From PMP191F sp047602185 (GTDB lineage: Bacteria; Bacteroidota; Bacteroidia; Chitinophagales; Chitinophagaceae): a DNA stretch of 64,000 bases. The notes under the pieces were generated by a model. It searched no databases. It saw only the letters and a program-made list of their open reading frames with translations, and was not told the origin of the DNA. Made by a program: the position numbers and the translations under genes. Numbering within the stretch: the first letter of the stretch is position 1; each line of letters begins with the position of its first letter. Of this stretch, positions 17,988-28,200 are shown piece by piece. The DNA is taken from assembly GCA_047602185.1 (NCBI GenBank), contig JASGHY010000001.1:6820001-6884000 (forward strand). The letters are read 5' to 3'.

Positions 17988-18013
17988 ATGCTATCCTTTT
18001 CAGGGGATAGCAT
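17988..18013 (-). terminator. Terminator of the GH35 gene
   Basis: Stem ATGCTATCC/GGATAGCAT with an 8-nt loop. Read on the minus strand it is followed by TTTGTTTTT, so it ends the beta-galactosidase transcript. It also lies 12 nt after the convergent LytTR stop. Confidence 0.7.
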
Positions 18014-18046
18014 CTGACCAAAATAATAACTAAAACTGCTAAATAC

Positions 18047-19882
18047 TTATTGGCGCAAATCGCTCAATATTGGTTTTTCAAGGGATTGTAATGTTGCCTG
18101 CTCTGGTTTTATTAATTCAAATACTACAATTTCATTGCTTCCTTTTTTCAGCCACTCAACGGGTACATACAATGTTTGTTGCGGACCTATTGACCAGTAG
18201 CGTCCCAGGTGATGCCCATTTATCCATACACAACCTTTACCCCAGTTGCGCATATCGAGATAGGTGTCACCTGTTTCGCTGAGATTGAAAGTCGCTTTAC
18301 GAAGCACCGGTTCGGCTGCCGGTGCGTTCGTTTTATTAAGGGCGATGTGGCTTACATTGTCAAAGGGCAGAGAATACATTTTCCAGCCGGTCAATGCTTT
18401 TCCGTTCAGGGATACTTTGTCGGTGATCCCTTTTTTGTTCTTTAACAGGTTGGGACCAAAATTGATACGTCCCATGTTTTCTACCAGTATATCGATGGTA
18501 ACAGTTCCTTTGGGCAGTTCTACAAAAAGGCTGTCCTGTTTAAATCTTCTGTCAAGGATACCCACTCTTTTGCCATTGATGAATACGATGCCATAATCGC
18601 GCAACTCTTTAATGGATAGCATACCGGATGTACCGCCCGTTTGTTGTGTACGGTAGAGTACGAATCCATAGGCCTGGCGCAGGTCTTCAAAAGTAAGTGG
18701 CGCAGGTGATGACTTTGGTGCAGGTAATACAGAGAAGATCCCCGCTGCCTGTGTAAACCGGATCTCAGGAATACTGATCGTTTTTTTGGCTGCAGGAACC
18801 GCAGGCAATTTTTCACCTGCCGGTAAATGCTTTTCAATCACGTTCCTGAATGCCATGAACTTGGGTGTGGCATTACCTGCTTCATCAAGCGGTGCATCGT
18901 AATCGTAACTGCTGATCTGTGGTTCGTAATAGCCGGTATCATAGCAGTTGGCGCCATTCATAAATCCACGGGTGGTACCACCATGAAACATGTACATGTT
19001 GATGGAAATGCCTGCTCCCAGGATCCTGTCTAATGCCACTGAATATTTTTCAGCAGGCACCGTGTGGTGTTTGGTGCCCCACCAGTCGAACCAGGCAGGA
19101 TACCATTCGGCGATATAGAAAGGACCTTTGCCGTCGTTATATTTTCTTACCAGCGATTTCATTGCATCCGGTTCGTCCACGCCGTTTACCGCGGGAAACA
19201 GGCCGGGCAGATAACCTTTAGCTACATCTTTTGCAGGATCGCAGGTGTACAACATGCAATCAAAACCTGCTTCAATAAACATTTTGCGGTTGATATCGAG
19301 GTACTCTTTATCACTGGCATAAGAGCCGTATTCATTTTCAACCTGTACCAGTAAAATATTACCGCCACGTGTTACCAGGTAGGGCGATAATTGTTTGCCC
19401 ACCTGCATTATATAGTTCCTGTAAGCCTGCAGGTACTGCGGCTCTTTACTGCGTACGATCAACCCTTTTTCGTTTTGTAACCAGTACGGATAACCTCCGA
19501 ATTCCCATTCTGCACATACATAGGGGCTGGGCCTTAATACCACCCACAGGCCTTCTTCCTGTGCAATCTTTACAAATTCCGCTATATCATTGTTGCCTGA
19601 AAAATCATATTGTCCTTTTTGTGGCTCGTGCACGTTCCAGAATACATAGGTACCGATCGTATTAATTCCCATCGCTTTTGCCATCTGCATACGTTGTCTC
19701 CATGCTTCGCGGGGTATGCGTGGGTAATGTATTTCACCTGAGATCATCTGGAATGGTTTCCCATCCAGTACAAAAGCGGTATCATTGGTAGTGAAACTAT
19801 GATGATGAGCAGTCTGGGCATAAGAAAAACAGGTACAACAAATCAATAGGATAGGCAATAATGATCCCCATTTCGTTTTCAT
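18047..19882 (-). CDS. Beta-galactosidase, glycoside hydrolase family 35
   Basis: 611 residues with a signal peptide (cleavage after SYAQ, about 23). GH35 features: ISGEIHYPRIPREAW near 47-61, TYVFWNVHEP, the acid/base in VQVENEYGSY (E184) and the nucleophile in YIAEWYPAWFDWWG (E259). The C-terminal third (about 380-600) has beta-sandwich domains ending with WGKGCVWINGHHLGRYW, usual for the family. It removes terminal beta-galactosyl residues in the periplasm. It is the last gene of the SusCD locus, although a strong terminator stands between it and SusD. Confidence 0.93.
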   Translation of the reverse strand: MKTKWGSLLPILLICCTCFSYAQTAHHHSFTTNDTAFVLDGKPFQMISGEIHYPRIPREAWRQRMQMAKAMGINTIGTYVFWNVHEPQKGQYDFSGNNDIAEFVKIAQEEGLWVVLRPSPYVCAEWEFGGYPYWLQNEKGLIVRSKEPQYLQAYRNYIMQVGKQLSPYLVTRGGNILLVQVENEYGSYASDKEYLDINRKMFIEAGFDCMLYTCDPAKDVAKGYLPGLFPAVNGVDEPDAMKSLVRKYNDGKGPFYIAEWYPAWFDWWGTKHHTVPAEKYSVALDRILGAGISINMYMFHGGTTRGFMNGANCYDTGYYEPQISSYDYDAPLDEAGNATPKFMAFRNVIEKHLPAGEKLPAVPAAKKTISIPEIRFTQAAGIFSVLPAPKSSPAPLTFEDLRQAYGFVLYRTQQTGGTSGMLSIKELRDYGIVFINGKRVGILDRRFKQDSLFVELPKGTVTIDILVENMGRINFGPNLLKNKKGITDKVSLNGKALTGWKMYSLPFDNVSHIALNKTNAPAAEPVLRKATFNLSETGDTYLDMRNWGKGCVWINGHHLGRYWSIGPQQTLYVPVEWLKKGSNEIVVFELIKPEQATLQSLEKPILSDLRQ

Positions 19883-20049
19883 TGTTTGTTACGATTTAAC
19901 TGTTGGAAAAAGATCTCTTCATAAAATGCAGGCAGTTGTTGTGTGAATAATATCAGCAATAATTCCCTACCGGTTGTTTTATTTACCGGCAAAATGTATT
20001 TACAGCAAATAAAGATTGTTGGCAGGAGTGTGAAACGATGTAAGAAAAA

Positions 20050-20076
20050 TTACGCAGCCCGGTAAGGGCTGCGTAA
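20050..20076 (-). terminator. Terminator after the SusD gene
   Basis: TTACGCAGCCC/GGGCTGCGTAA, an 11-bp perfect stem with a 5-nt loop; on the minus strand it is followed by TTTTTC. It would stop SusCD transcripts before GH35, so GH35 expression needs either read-through or its own promoter in 19883-20049. Confidence 0.85.
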
Positions 20077-20087
20077 TTGTATATCTG

Positions 20088-21716
20088 CTATTGGTATCCG
20101 TCGTTCTGTTCCAGTACAGCATCTTTGTTGAGCTGTATCTCAGAAAGAGGAATAGGCAATAAAAGATTTTTCTGTGTTAAACCAGTAGTAGGATGTTGTG
20201 CATCATTCTGGTTCAGCAGTGCGCGGTTAACCAAAGTACCGGTACGCATCAGGGTCATACGCCTGTTCTCTTCACCAATCAGTTCGCGTGCACGCTCGTC
20301 GAGGATGAAGTTCAGTGTAATGTCTGAAGCAAGTACTTTACCAATGCCGGGATAAGCAGCACCAAAGGCTCTCTGACGCAGTACGTTGATGTTATCAGCA
20401 GCCAATTGTGTTTTGCCTTGTTTGAACTGAGCTTCGGCCAGTAACAGGTAGGTTTCACCGAGACGCATCATGATGAAATCCTTGATCATTGCATAGCCAA
20501 ACTCATCATTGGGATCAAATGCTCCCCACTTGGTAGTGCTTGGGCATATTTTGTACAATGTATCTGGACCTGTATAAGGAACCTGTTTGCCATAGTTGGC
20601 ATTGGTGGGGTCGTTATAGTAATATTTACGACGGATGTTGAACTGTGAGTTACGAACATCGCCATCACCATACAGACTATACAATACCCAGTTGCTGAGA
20701 CGCAAACGTGCAATACTTCTTCCGCCCAGTGAATCGGTGATCTTCATACCAGAGATATTGTAATACGCAGCACCCCATACACGGCGTTGCTGGGCATTAT
20801 CTACGTTACCACCTACTACAGTGGCCGGATTTTCCTGCTCAAGTACCCAGATAGCTTCAGTATTACCCTGTACCCTGCGTTCGTTACCATACTGGAACAT
20901 GTCTGAATAGTAATCGCCTGCAATGCTGGTCTTGGTACCATAACGGGCTTTGATAAGGCCGAACTTACCGCTGTTGATAACAGTTTGTGCCTGTATCTCG
21001 GCCAGGTCATTCTTGCCCATACGCAGATAGGCTTCTGCCAGCAACTGCATAGCCTGGAATTTATTGGCCCTGCCGTACATCTTGCCTTTTGCGTTTGTTT
21101 TCACTGCTTCAATATCTGGCAGATAAGTACTCGCAAATGTGAGATCAGATACGATCAGGTTGTTTACAGTATCCAGCGGAGCGCGTACAAAGTCTGTTTT
21201 AGGGCCGGTTACCGGTGTGGTAATTACAGGCACTTTGCCAAACAGTGTTGCCAGTGTGTTGTATGCATAAGCCCTGAAGAACCTGGCTTCACCATCTATA
21301 GCATTCTTACCGGCCTGTGTCATGGTGGTGAAAGACGGGTTTTCAATGCCGGCAATAATAGTATTGGCATAGTTGATCAGTACATACATTCTGCCCCAGA
21401 TATAGCTGGCTGCTCCATCTGTAGGTGTAAGCTGGGCATAGTTGTAGTAAGGGATCTCAATACCCTGCTGGTTGGCGGTAGCATTGGCTACATCTGTACC
21501 TACCTGCCATACACTGGGCCATCCCTGCGCGCCTGAATAGGTAAGTGTTCCGGTGAAGTACTGGTACATGCCCACAGTGGATGCCTCAAATCCCAGGGAG
21601 TCATTTACTGTTGATGGCGTATAGCTGGATGGCGGATTTTCGGCCAGGTAGCTTTTGCTGCAGGATGCAGCCGCTAACAACATTGCAGAGGCTATATATA
21701 GTTTTGCTTTTTTCAT
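20088..21716 (-). CDS. RagB/SusD family outer-membrane glycan-binding lipoprotein
   Basis: 542 residues with a lipoprotein signal (LLAAASC, lipidated C19), then a SusD fold: N-terminal TPR-like part with the FFRAYAYNTLATLFGKVPVI motif (about 145-165) and the C-terminal SusD domain ending in RARELIGEENRRMTLMRTG and LLLPIPLSEIQLN. It sits on the surface above the SusC channel and binds oligosaccharide. It follows the SusC gene with a 26-nt gap. With GH35 nearby, galactose-bearing glycans are the likely ligand. Confidence 0.93.
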   Translation of the reverse strand: MKKAKLYIASAMLLAAASCSKSYLAENPPSSYTPSTVNDSLGFEASTVGMYQYFTGTLTYSGAQGWPSVWQVGTDVANATANQQGIEIPYYNYAQLTPTDGAASYIWGRMYVLINYANTIIAGIENPSFTTMTQAGKNAIDGEARFFRAYAYNTLATLFGKVPVITTPVTGPKTDFVRAPLDTVNNLIVSDLTFASTYLPDIEAVKTNAKGKMYGRANKFQAMQLLAEAYLRMGKNDLAEIQAQTVINSGKFGLIKARYGTKTSIAGDYYSDMFQYGNERRVQGNTEAIWVLEQENPATVVGGNVDNAQQRRVWGAAYYNISGMKITDSLGGRSIARLRLSNWVLYSLYGDGDVRNSQFNIRRKYYYNDPTNANYGKQVPYTGPDTLYKICPSTTKWGAFDPNDEFGYAMIKDFIMMRLGETYLLLAEAQFKQGKTQLAADNINVLRQRAFGAAYPGIGKVLASDITLNFILDERARELIGEENRRMTLMRTGTLVNRALLNQNDAQHPTTGLTQKNLLLPIPLSEIQLNKDAVLEQNDGYQ

Positions 21717-21742
21717 GATATATTGTTTATACCGTTTGGCAA

Positions 21743-24727
21743 TTATCGAAGAGTAATGTTGGCACCAAAAACAAATGAACGAACAGTAGGATAGTTGTTG
21801 GTCCAGTCGCCTGAACCCCTTGTAGAATAGTTATTCTCAGGATCCCATCCTATCCAGTTGGTAAAGGTGTACAGGTTGCGGCCGCTGGCGTACAGGGTAA
21901 TGCTGCCTACATGCATTTTATCCAGCAGTTTTGCAGGGAATACATAACTGAGCGTTATGTCTTTGATCCTGGTATAGCTGCCGTTTGATGCATAACCATA
22001 ACCACGTGTGTTGTTGTAAGAAAGTGCAGGTCTTGTATTGCTTTTGTTGTCAGCAGTCCAGTAGCCTACATCTTTTGGTGTATTTCTTCTGCCTGTTTCA
22101 TCTGCATAGGTCAGGTCAGGATTGTTTTTGGTGATACCCTGTGCTGTTTGTATAAAAATATTCAGGTTCCAGTTCTTATAGTGGAAGGTGTTGGTAATAC
22201 CACCGGTCCATTTGGGAGCCAGCTGACCAAGTATTACACGGTCACTGTCGGCAGTGATCTTCTGGTCGCCGTTAAGATCAGCGAATTTCAGATCGCCGGC
22301 TTTAGCACCGGGGTCCTGTTTGGAAGCATCTTCACCTGTTTGCCAGATACCCTGCATTTTGTAATCGTACACTACGCTGATGGGCTTGCCAATGAACCAC
22401 CTGTTACCGAGATCACTTTTCTTATCGCCATACAGGTCAACGATCTTGTTCTTGTTGGCAGCGAAGTTGATGCCGGTTTCCCATTGGAAATCGCGTGTGT
22501 CAATGTTCTTGGTATTGAGGGTGATCTCAATGCCTTTGTTGGCAGTTTTACCAAGGTTATCATATACACTTGAATAACCGGTAGCAATTGGCAGGTTACG
22601 CAGCAGGATCAGGTCTTCTGTATGTGCAGAATATGCATCGATGGTACCGGTGATACGGCTGTTGAATAAAGCGAAGTCGATACCCACGTTGGTACTGATG
22701 GTGCTTTCCCATTTCAGGTTACTGTTACCCAGGTTGCTGGGCACAATGCCAATGGTACTTACTCCATTGAAAGGAAAGCGGTTGGTACCATCTGTTGTAA
22801 TAGTTCTGTATACAGGGATGGCCTCATTACCCGATTTACCATAAGAAACCCTCAGTTTCAGGTTGCTTACCCAGTCAACAGATTTCATGAAGTTTTCGTT
22901 GGCGATATTCCAGCCGATAGCTGCTGAAGGGAATACACCGTATTTGGAAGTGTTGCCACCGAATACAGAAGAACCGTCACGACGTGCAGTTATTGTAAAC
23001 AGGTAACGGCTGTCGTAAGAGTAGTTGATCCTTCCCATCTGTGAGTTCAGTGCGTACCTGTCAGCATAAGAAGCACTGGTTTGTGTAGCACCTGCACCCA
23101 GGTTGTTGAATGACAGGTTATCATTCACAAAGCCTACGGCTGCAGCAGTGTTCTCGATATATTTTCTGCGCTGTGCACTGTATAAACCTGTGAAGTCAAT
23201 ATGATGTTTACCAAAGTCTTTGGTGTAAGTAAGGATATTCTCCAGGGTAAAGCCGTTGGTCTCAGAATTAAAGATAGAGGCAGTACCATTGAGGTCATTG
23301 GCCAGCCTGCCAACATAGCTACCCCTGCGTACAGGCAGGTAGTTATAACCGGCATTCAGCCTGTATTTTAAACCTTTCAGCACACCTGAGAATTTTATTT
23401 CTGCATAACCGTTGCCGTTTACGTTGGTGTTACGGTCAATGCGGTCTGTTACCAGGCCCAGCATAGGGTTGGTGTACAGCAGTTCTGGTGTCATGGGGTA
23501 GATCTTGTACGTACCGTTTGCATTGTAAACCGGTGCATAAGGGCTCATGGCTGTTGCAAACAACAGGTTGGCGCGGCCACCATCATAGTTGTTGTTGGCA
23601 AAGTACATGTTGGTACCGATGGTCAGAAAACTGGTAACATTCATATCGAGGTTCGCACGAACGCTGATACGTTTGTACTGGTATCCTTCAATTACACCTT
23701 TCTGGTTCATGTATTCGCCGGAGAGGAAGTATTTCACATCCTGTGAACCGCCGGAAACACTCAGGTTATGATCCTGCATAATACCGGTACGGGTAGCTAC
23801 ATCTACCCAGTCGGTAGTAACGCCCCTGTTGTAATAGTCAAGCTCACCGGCATTGGGTACAGGGCTGGTTTGTGTTTGCCCGGTTTGTTTCATGTAGTCA
23901 GCATATTTCTGTACATATTCAGGACCGCTGCGGGGAGTAAGAATATGAGCAATGTTCTCTGTACCGGCATAGCCACTGTAACGGATAACGGGTTTGCCTG
24001 TATTACCTCTTTTGGTGGTGATAAGGATTACACCGTTTGAACCATTGGTACCGTAGATAGCTACGGCCGATGCATCTTTCAGGATCTCCATAGAGGCGAT
24101 ATCGTTGGGGTTGATATCGTTTATTGAACCACCTGATTTGCTGATGGGGATACCATCAACAACAATGAACGGACCAGTAGTGGCAGTAATGGAGTTCTGG
24201 CCCCTGATCAGTACAGCAGGAGTGCTACCGGGTACTGAAGAAGTGGTAGTTACGTTTACACCGGCAACAGAGCCTTCAATGGCCTGCATTACGTTGGTAA
24301 CCGGCAATTGTGATAAACGTGATTTTGGAACAGAAGCAACAGAGCCTGTTACGTCTGATTTCTTTTGAGTACCATAACCTACTACCACTACATCGGTGAG
24401 CTTTTTAGCTTCATCGTCTGTCATGGCAATGGTAATGCTGGTTTGATTGCCTACGGTTACTTTTTGGTCAATGTAGCCGATAGCCGAAATGTGGATCACT
24501 TTACCGGGGGCGGCTTTGATCCTGAAAAAACCGTTACCGTCGGTGGTAGTACCAACCGTGGTTCCTTCTACGGTTACACTGGCGGCAGAAACGGCTGCGC
24601 CTTTAGAGTCGGTAACCTTTCCTGAAATGGTAGGGGCTTCCTGGCCATACAGGGTTACGATGCTGCCAGAGAGTATGGTCAGCAATAAAAGCAGTTGTCT
24701 GGTATAAGCGCTGATAGCTTTTGTCAT
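21743..24727 (-). CDS. SusC/RagA family TonB-dependent outer-membrane transporter
   Basis: 994 residues from the ATG at 24727, which gives a signal peptide (MTKAISAYTRQLLLLLTILSGSIVTLYGQ); an in-frame ATG at 24844 would add 39 unlikely residues. Next come a carboxypeptidase-regulatory-like domain (ISGKVTDSKGAAVSAASVTVEG), a plug with DVVVVGYGTQKKSDVTGSVASV, and a beta-barrel ending in FVFGANITLR. It imports oligosaccharides using TonB energy, as a pair with SusD. Confidence 0.93.
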   Translation of the reverse strand: MTKAISAYTRQLLLLLTILSGSIVTLYGQEAPTISGKVTDSKGAAVSAASVTVEGTTVGTTTDGNGFFRIKAAPGKVIHISAIGYIDQKVTVGNQTSITIAMTDDEAKKLTDVVVVGYGTQKKSDVTGSVASVPKSRLSQLPVTNVMQAIEGSVAGVNVTTTSSVPGSTPAVLIRGQNSITATTGPFIVVDGIPISKSGGSINDINPNDIASMEILKDASAVAIYGTNGSNGVILITTKRGNTGKPVIRYSGYAGTENIAHILTPRSGPEYVQKYADYMKQTGQTQTSPVPNAGELDYYNRGVTTDWVDVATRTGIMQDHNLSVSGGSQDVKYFLSGEYMNQKGVIEGYQYKRISVRANLDMNVTSFLTIGTNMYFANNNYDGGRANLLFATAMSPYAPVYNANGTYKIYPMTPELLYTNPMLGLVTDRIDRNTNVNGNGYAEIKFSGVLKGLKYRLNAGYNYLPVRRGSYVGRLANDLNGTASIFNSETNGFTLENILTYTKDFGKHHIDFTGLYSAQRRKYIENTAAAVGFVNDNLSFNNLGAGATQTSASYADRYALNSQMGRINYSYDSRYLFTITARRDGSSVFGGNTSKYGVFPSAAIGWNIANENFMKSVDWVSNLKLRVSYGKSGNEAIPVYRTITTDGTNRFPFNGVSTIGIVPSNLGNSNLKWESTISTNVGIDFALFNSRITGTIDAYSAHTEDLILLRNLPIATGYSSVYDNLGKTANKGIEITLNTKNIDTRDFQWETGINFAANKNKIVDLYGDKKSDLGNRWFIGKPISVVYDYKMQGIWQTGEDASKQDPGAKAGDLKFADLNGDQKITADSDRVILGQLAPKWTGGITNTFHYKNWNLNIFIQTAQGITKNNPDLTYADETGRRNTPKDVGYWTADNKSNTRPALSYNNTRGYGYASNGSYTRIKDITLSYVFPAKLLDKMHVGSITLYASGRNLYTFTNWIGWDPENNYSTRGSGDWTNNYPTVRSFVFGANITLR

Positions 24728-25259
24728 ATGGCTTATGAATTGTCTGTTTTTTACATGTGATGTTTTGATGTTCAGATTGCCTTTGTGATCGCTCACTGAG
24801 GGACTTCCTTTTGCGGCTTTAGCCGGAAGGGAAATCACCGGCATTGGACAGGTGATGAATAAGCAGTTTTGTTTTGCTGATCATTTTGAGGGGATTTTGA
24901 TTTGAAGTAATATTTATGGATACAGTTATTTTAGGCCGACAGGAGTGAGGGCTTAAAAACTTTGGTCAGTATAAAATGGAGAAAAGTAATTCCCGGCAGA
25001 ACGCGGGGCATGAGGTCAGCGGACGCTGAATGAAGGCCAACAGGGTTGACCCGGCAGTACAGTGCTTTCATACGCAAGTTGTTTTGAGATGCAGTCGTTA
25101 GTGTTGCCGGTAGAGTATGGTATAAAAACCATCTTTTGCCAAACAACAATGTAATATTACTTCCTCAACTTGTCGGGAGCGGGGGGTAAATTTTGAAAAT
25201 GAGGGGGGTAAAATAACAATTATAAAGGAGGTAATTACATTAAAAAGCTGGTGGTGGAG
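24728..25259 (-). promoter_or_regulatory. SusC leader and promoter region with TTTACCCCCC direct repeats
   Basis: On the minus strand two copies of TTTACCCCCC (25212-25203 and 25190-25181) stand 22 nt apart, about two helical turns, as expected for a dimeric AraC-type output domain such as the HTCS encoded just upstream. Downstream, TTG (about 25169) and a weak GTTGTTTG element could be the promoter, leaving a long leader of about 400 nt. A hairpin CTTCC/GGAAG with inner GGC/GCC (24804-24830) lies in the leader. No gene is apparent. Confidence 0.5.
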
Positions 25260-28200
25260 TTATAACTCATTGGTTTCCTTTGTTTTGATAGTATTAAGGC
25301 TATTGTTGAAAGAAGAGCGGTATTTTTTAATGTATTCAGAAGGTGTTATCCCGAATAGTTTTACAAACTGCTCCCTGAAGTAGCGTACATCGCCAATGCC
25401 TACCTGTGTGGCAGACTGGTTTACGTTCATTCCTTCGGTAAGCATCAATACTGCTGCACGTCGCAGCCTGATAGAGCGGATAAACGCGTTGAGAGATTGC
25501 CCGGAAATGGCCTTTACCTTCTGGTATAGCCCTGAATGGCTCATTCCCATTGCTTTAGAGAATTTCTTGATGGTAAAGTCATCTGTATCAAGGTTCTCTT
25601 CAATTACGCGGATGCATTTGCGGAGGAACTCCTGGTATTCGGCAGGTACCTTGATGGTGGTTTCTTTGAGGGTGATATTATCAAAGAAATAGCGTTGCAG
25701 CAGGTTACGGTTGCGCAGGATGGATTCCACACGGGCTACCAGTAATTCCTGGTCAAAGGGTTTGGTAATATAGTCATCAGCACCGCCCTCAATACCCCGC
25801 AGTTTGGTTTCCTGTGCGGTAGAGCCGGTGAGCAGGATCACCGGGATATGCCCCAGGTTCTCCGATTGTTTGATGGCCTGGCAAAGCTCTACGCCATCCA
25901 TTCCTTTCATATTAATGTCGCTGATAATAAGATCGGGAATATGCTCTGCTGCCAGCGCAAAGCCATCTGTACCGTTATCGGCTACATATAACAAATATTG
26001 TTTCTGGAAAAGGTGCTGCAGGTACTCACGGATCTCTGCACTGTCATCGATCAGCAGTATTGACTTTTTACCGGTTATTACTTCTTCTACGGCTTTGCCT
26101 TGCCCGGCTGTAATATCTGCCACCTGTACCGTTAACTGTTGTTCCGGTTCAATGGCCAGTTCTTCCAGCAGTTCGTGGGTAGTAGTGGTATTATCGCATT
26201 GAATATAGTTTTCGGGCAGGTGGGCTGTTCCTTTGGGTAAGGAGATCGTAAAAGTAGTGCCCTTGTTTAAAGTGCTTTTGCAGGTTACGCTGCCGCGATG
26301 TTCTTCTGTAAAATGTTTTACAAGGTATAGTCCAATACCAAAGCCTGCTTTGCGTACAGCAGGCTGATCTGCCTGGCCAAACTTCTCAAATATTTTCTTT
26401 TGAGCCTCTTCATCAATGCCGCAGCCATTGTCTTTTACTGACACCAGTACCTCGTTCATGTTTTCCTGTACTTCTACAGTAATGGCGCCATTGTTGGGTG
26501 TGTACTTAAATGCATTTGACAGCAGGTTGAAAAGAGCTATTTCAATCTTTTCATTGTCTACATGCACCATCAATGGTTTACCGGGTGTTATCAACTGGTA
26601 ATCTATCTGCTTCGTTTTGGCCTGTTGTAAAAAGCACTGGTAAACACCCTTGCTCAGATCAGCAATATCAGTTTTGGATATTTTCAGCACATCTTCATCA
26701 CTGTCTGCTTTGCGGAAGAGCAGCAACTGGTCAACAAGGCTCAGTAACCTGCGTGCATTGCGGTAGGCAATGGTTAACTCAGGATCAGTATTGTTATTAT
26801 CAGCATGGTTCAGCTTTTCTTTCAAAGGATTGATGATGAGTGAAAGCGGTGTTCTGAACTCGTGCGATATGTTGGTGAAGAATGATAGTTTCTTTTCAGT
26901 AAGTTCTTTATCCTTTTCATTTTCAAGATGCGCCAGCTTGATCTCGTAGCGCAATCTTTCCTGTCTGCGGGTATAGCGTATGTACAGGTAAATGATGCCC
27001 GCAGCACATAAGAGGTATGTGAGATATGCCCACCAGGTGCGATACCACGGTGGCAGTACGGTAATGGTTAATAATTTTGTTTCATTACTCCAGATGCCGT
27101 CAGGTCTTGTTGCCTTTACCTTGAAAACATAATTACCTTCCTGTAGCCTGGAATAATTGGCTGTACGGAGATTGCTGATATAGTTCCAATCCTTATCCCA
27201 TCCCTGCAGAAAGTAGGCGTATTTGATCTTATCGGTACCACTGTAATTAAGCGCTACAAAGTCCAGTGATACCATGGCTTTATCAAAAGGCAGTACTACC
27301 TGGCTGATGATATCCTGGTTCATGGTAATGGGATAGCTGCTATCTTCATCAATTGATCTGTTATTGATCTTTAAACCGGTAAGGAAAATGCCGGGCGTGC
27401 TTTTTTGCTCGTTGATACTGTCCGGCGAAAAGATATTGAAGCCTTTGATGCCACCAAAAAGAAACTCTCCCGAACTGAGTGTCAGCGCTGCATTGAAGCT
27501 GAACTGGTTGCTCTGCAATCCATCGGTAGTAGAAAAATTCCTGCATATTCTGGTAGATGGGTTGAACATGCAGAGACCGTTGTAGGTGCTTAGCCAGAGA
27601 TTGCCTTTGTTGTCTTCCAGCATACGCAGGATGGTATTGCCCGGTAAACCATCTGCAGTTGTAAAGCTCTTGTATTGTCCGCTGCGGTTGAATAGCAGTA
27701 AGCCTGCTCCCTGTGTACCCAGCCATAGATTATCGTTCCTGTCCTGGTGAATGCTGCGAACGGGATAGCCAATATTGTAGAACCGGTGTTTTTTAGTGTT
27801 GCGGTCTATCAGTATAAGTGAGGTATAGTTGCCTCCCCATAAATTTCCGGAACGATCTTCTGCCAGGCTTTGAAGATTTACAATAGCAGGGTCAAAAAGA
27901 TCGAAATGATTGGTGCTCCTGTTTAAAAGATAGAGACTGCCATCGTTGGTAGTGCTGGCCCAGAGGTTTTTCTGTGCATCTTCATATACCAGCCAGGCAT
28001 TTTGCTCTTCCGCACCGGTAGCAGGGTTTTTAAATGTATAGCGCTCAAAGGAGCGGCTATTCCTGCGCAAACGGTTTACACCACCAGACCAGGTAGAGAT
28101 CCAGGTATCATTGTATTGATCTTTGATGATACTGGTAATAAAGTTGCTGCTGAGTGAATTTTTATCCGCAGGATTGTTCTTGTACTCCGTGTAAGTATTG

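Noticed and set aside
24728..24844. SusC start at 24844
   Set aside because: It would place 39 polar residues before a good signal peptide.
25804..26202. Open frame of 132 codons on the plus strand
   Set aside because: It is a shadow of the HTCS gene on the other strand and has no family features.
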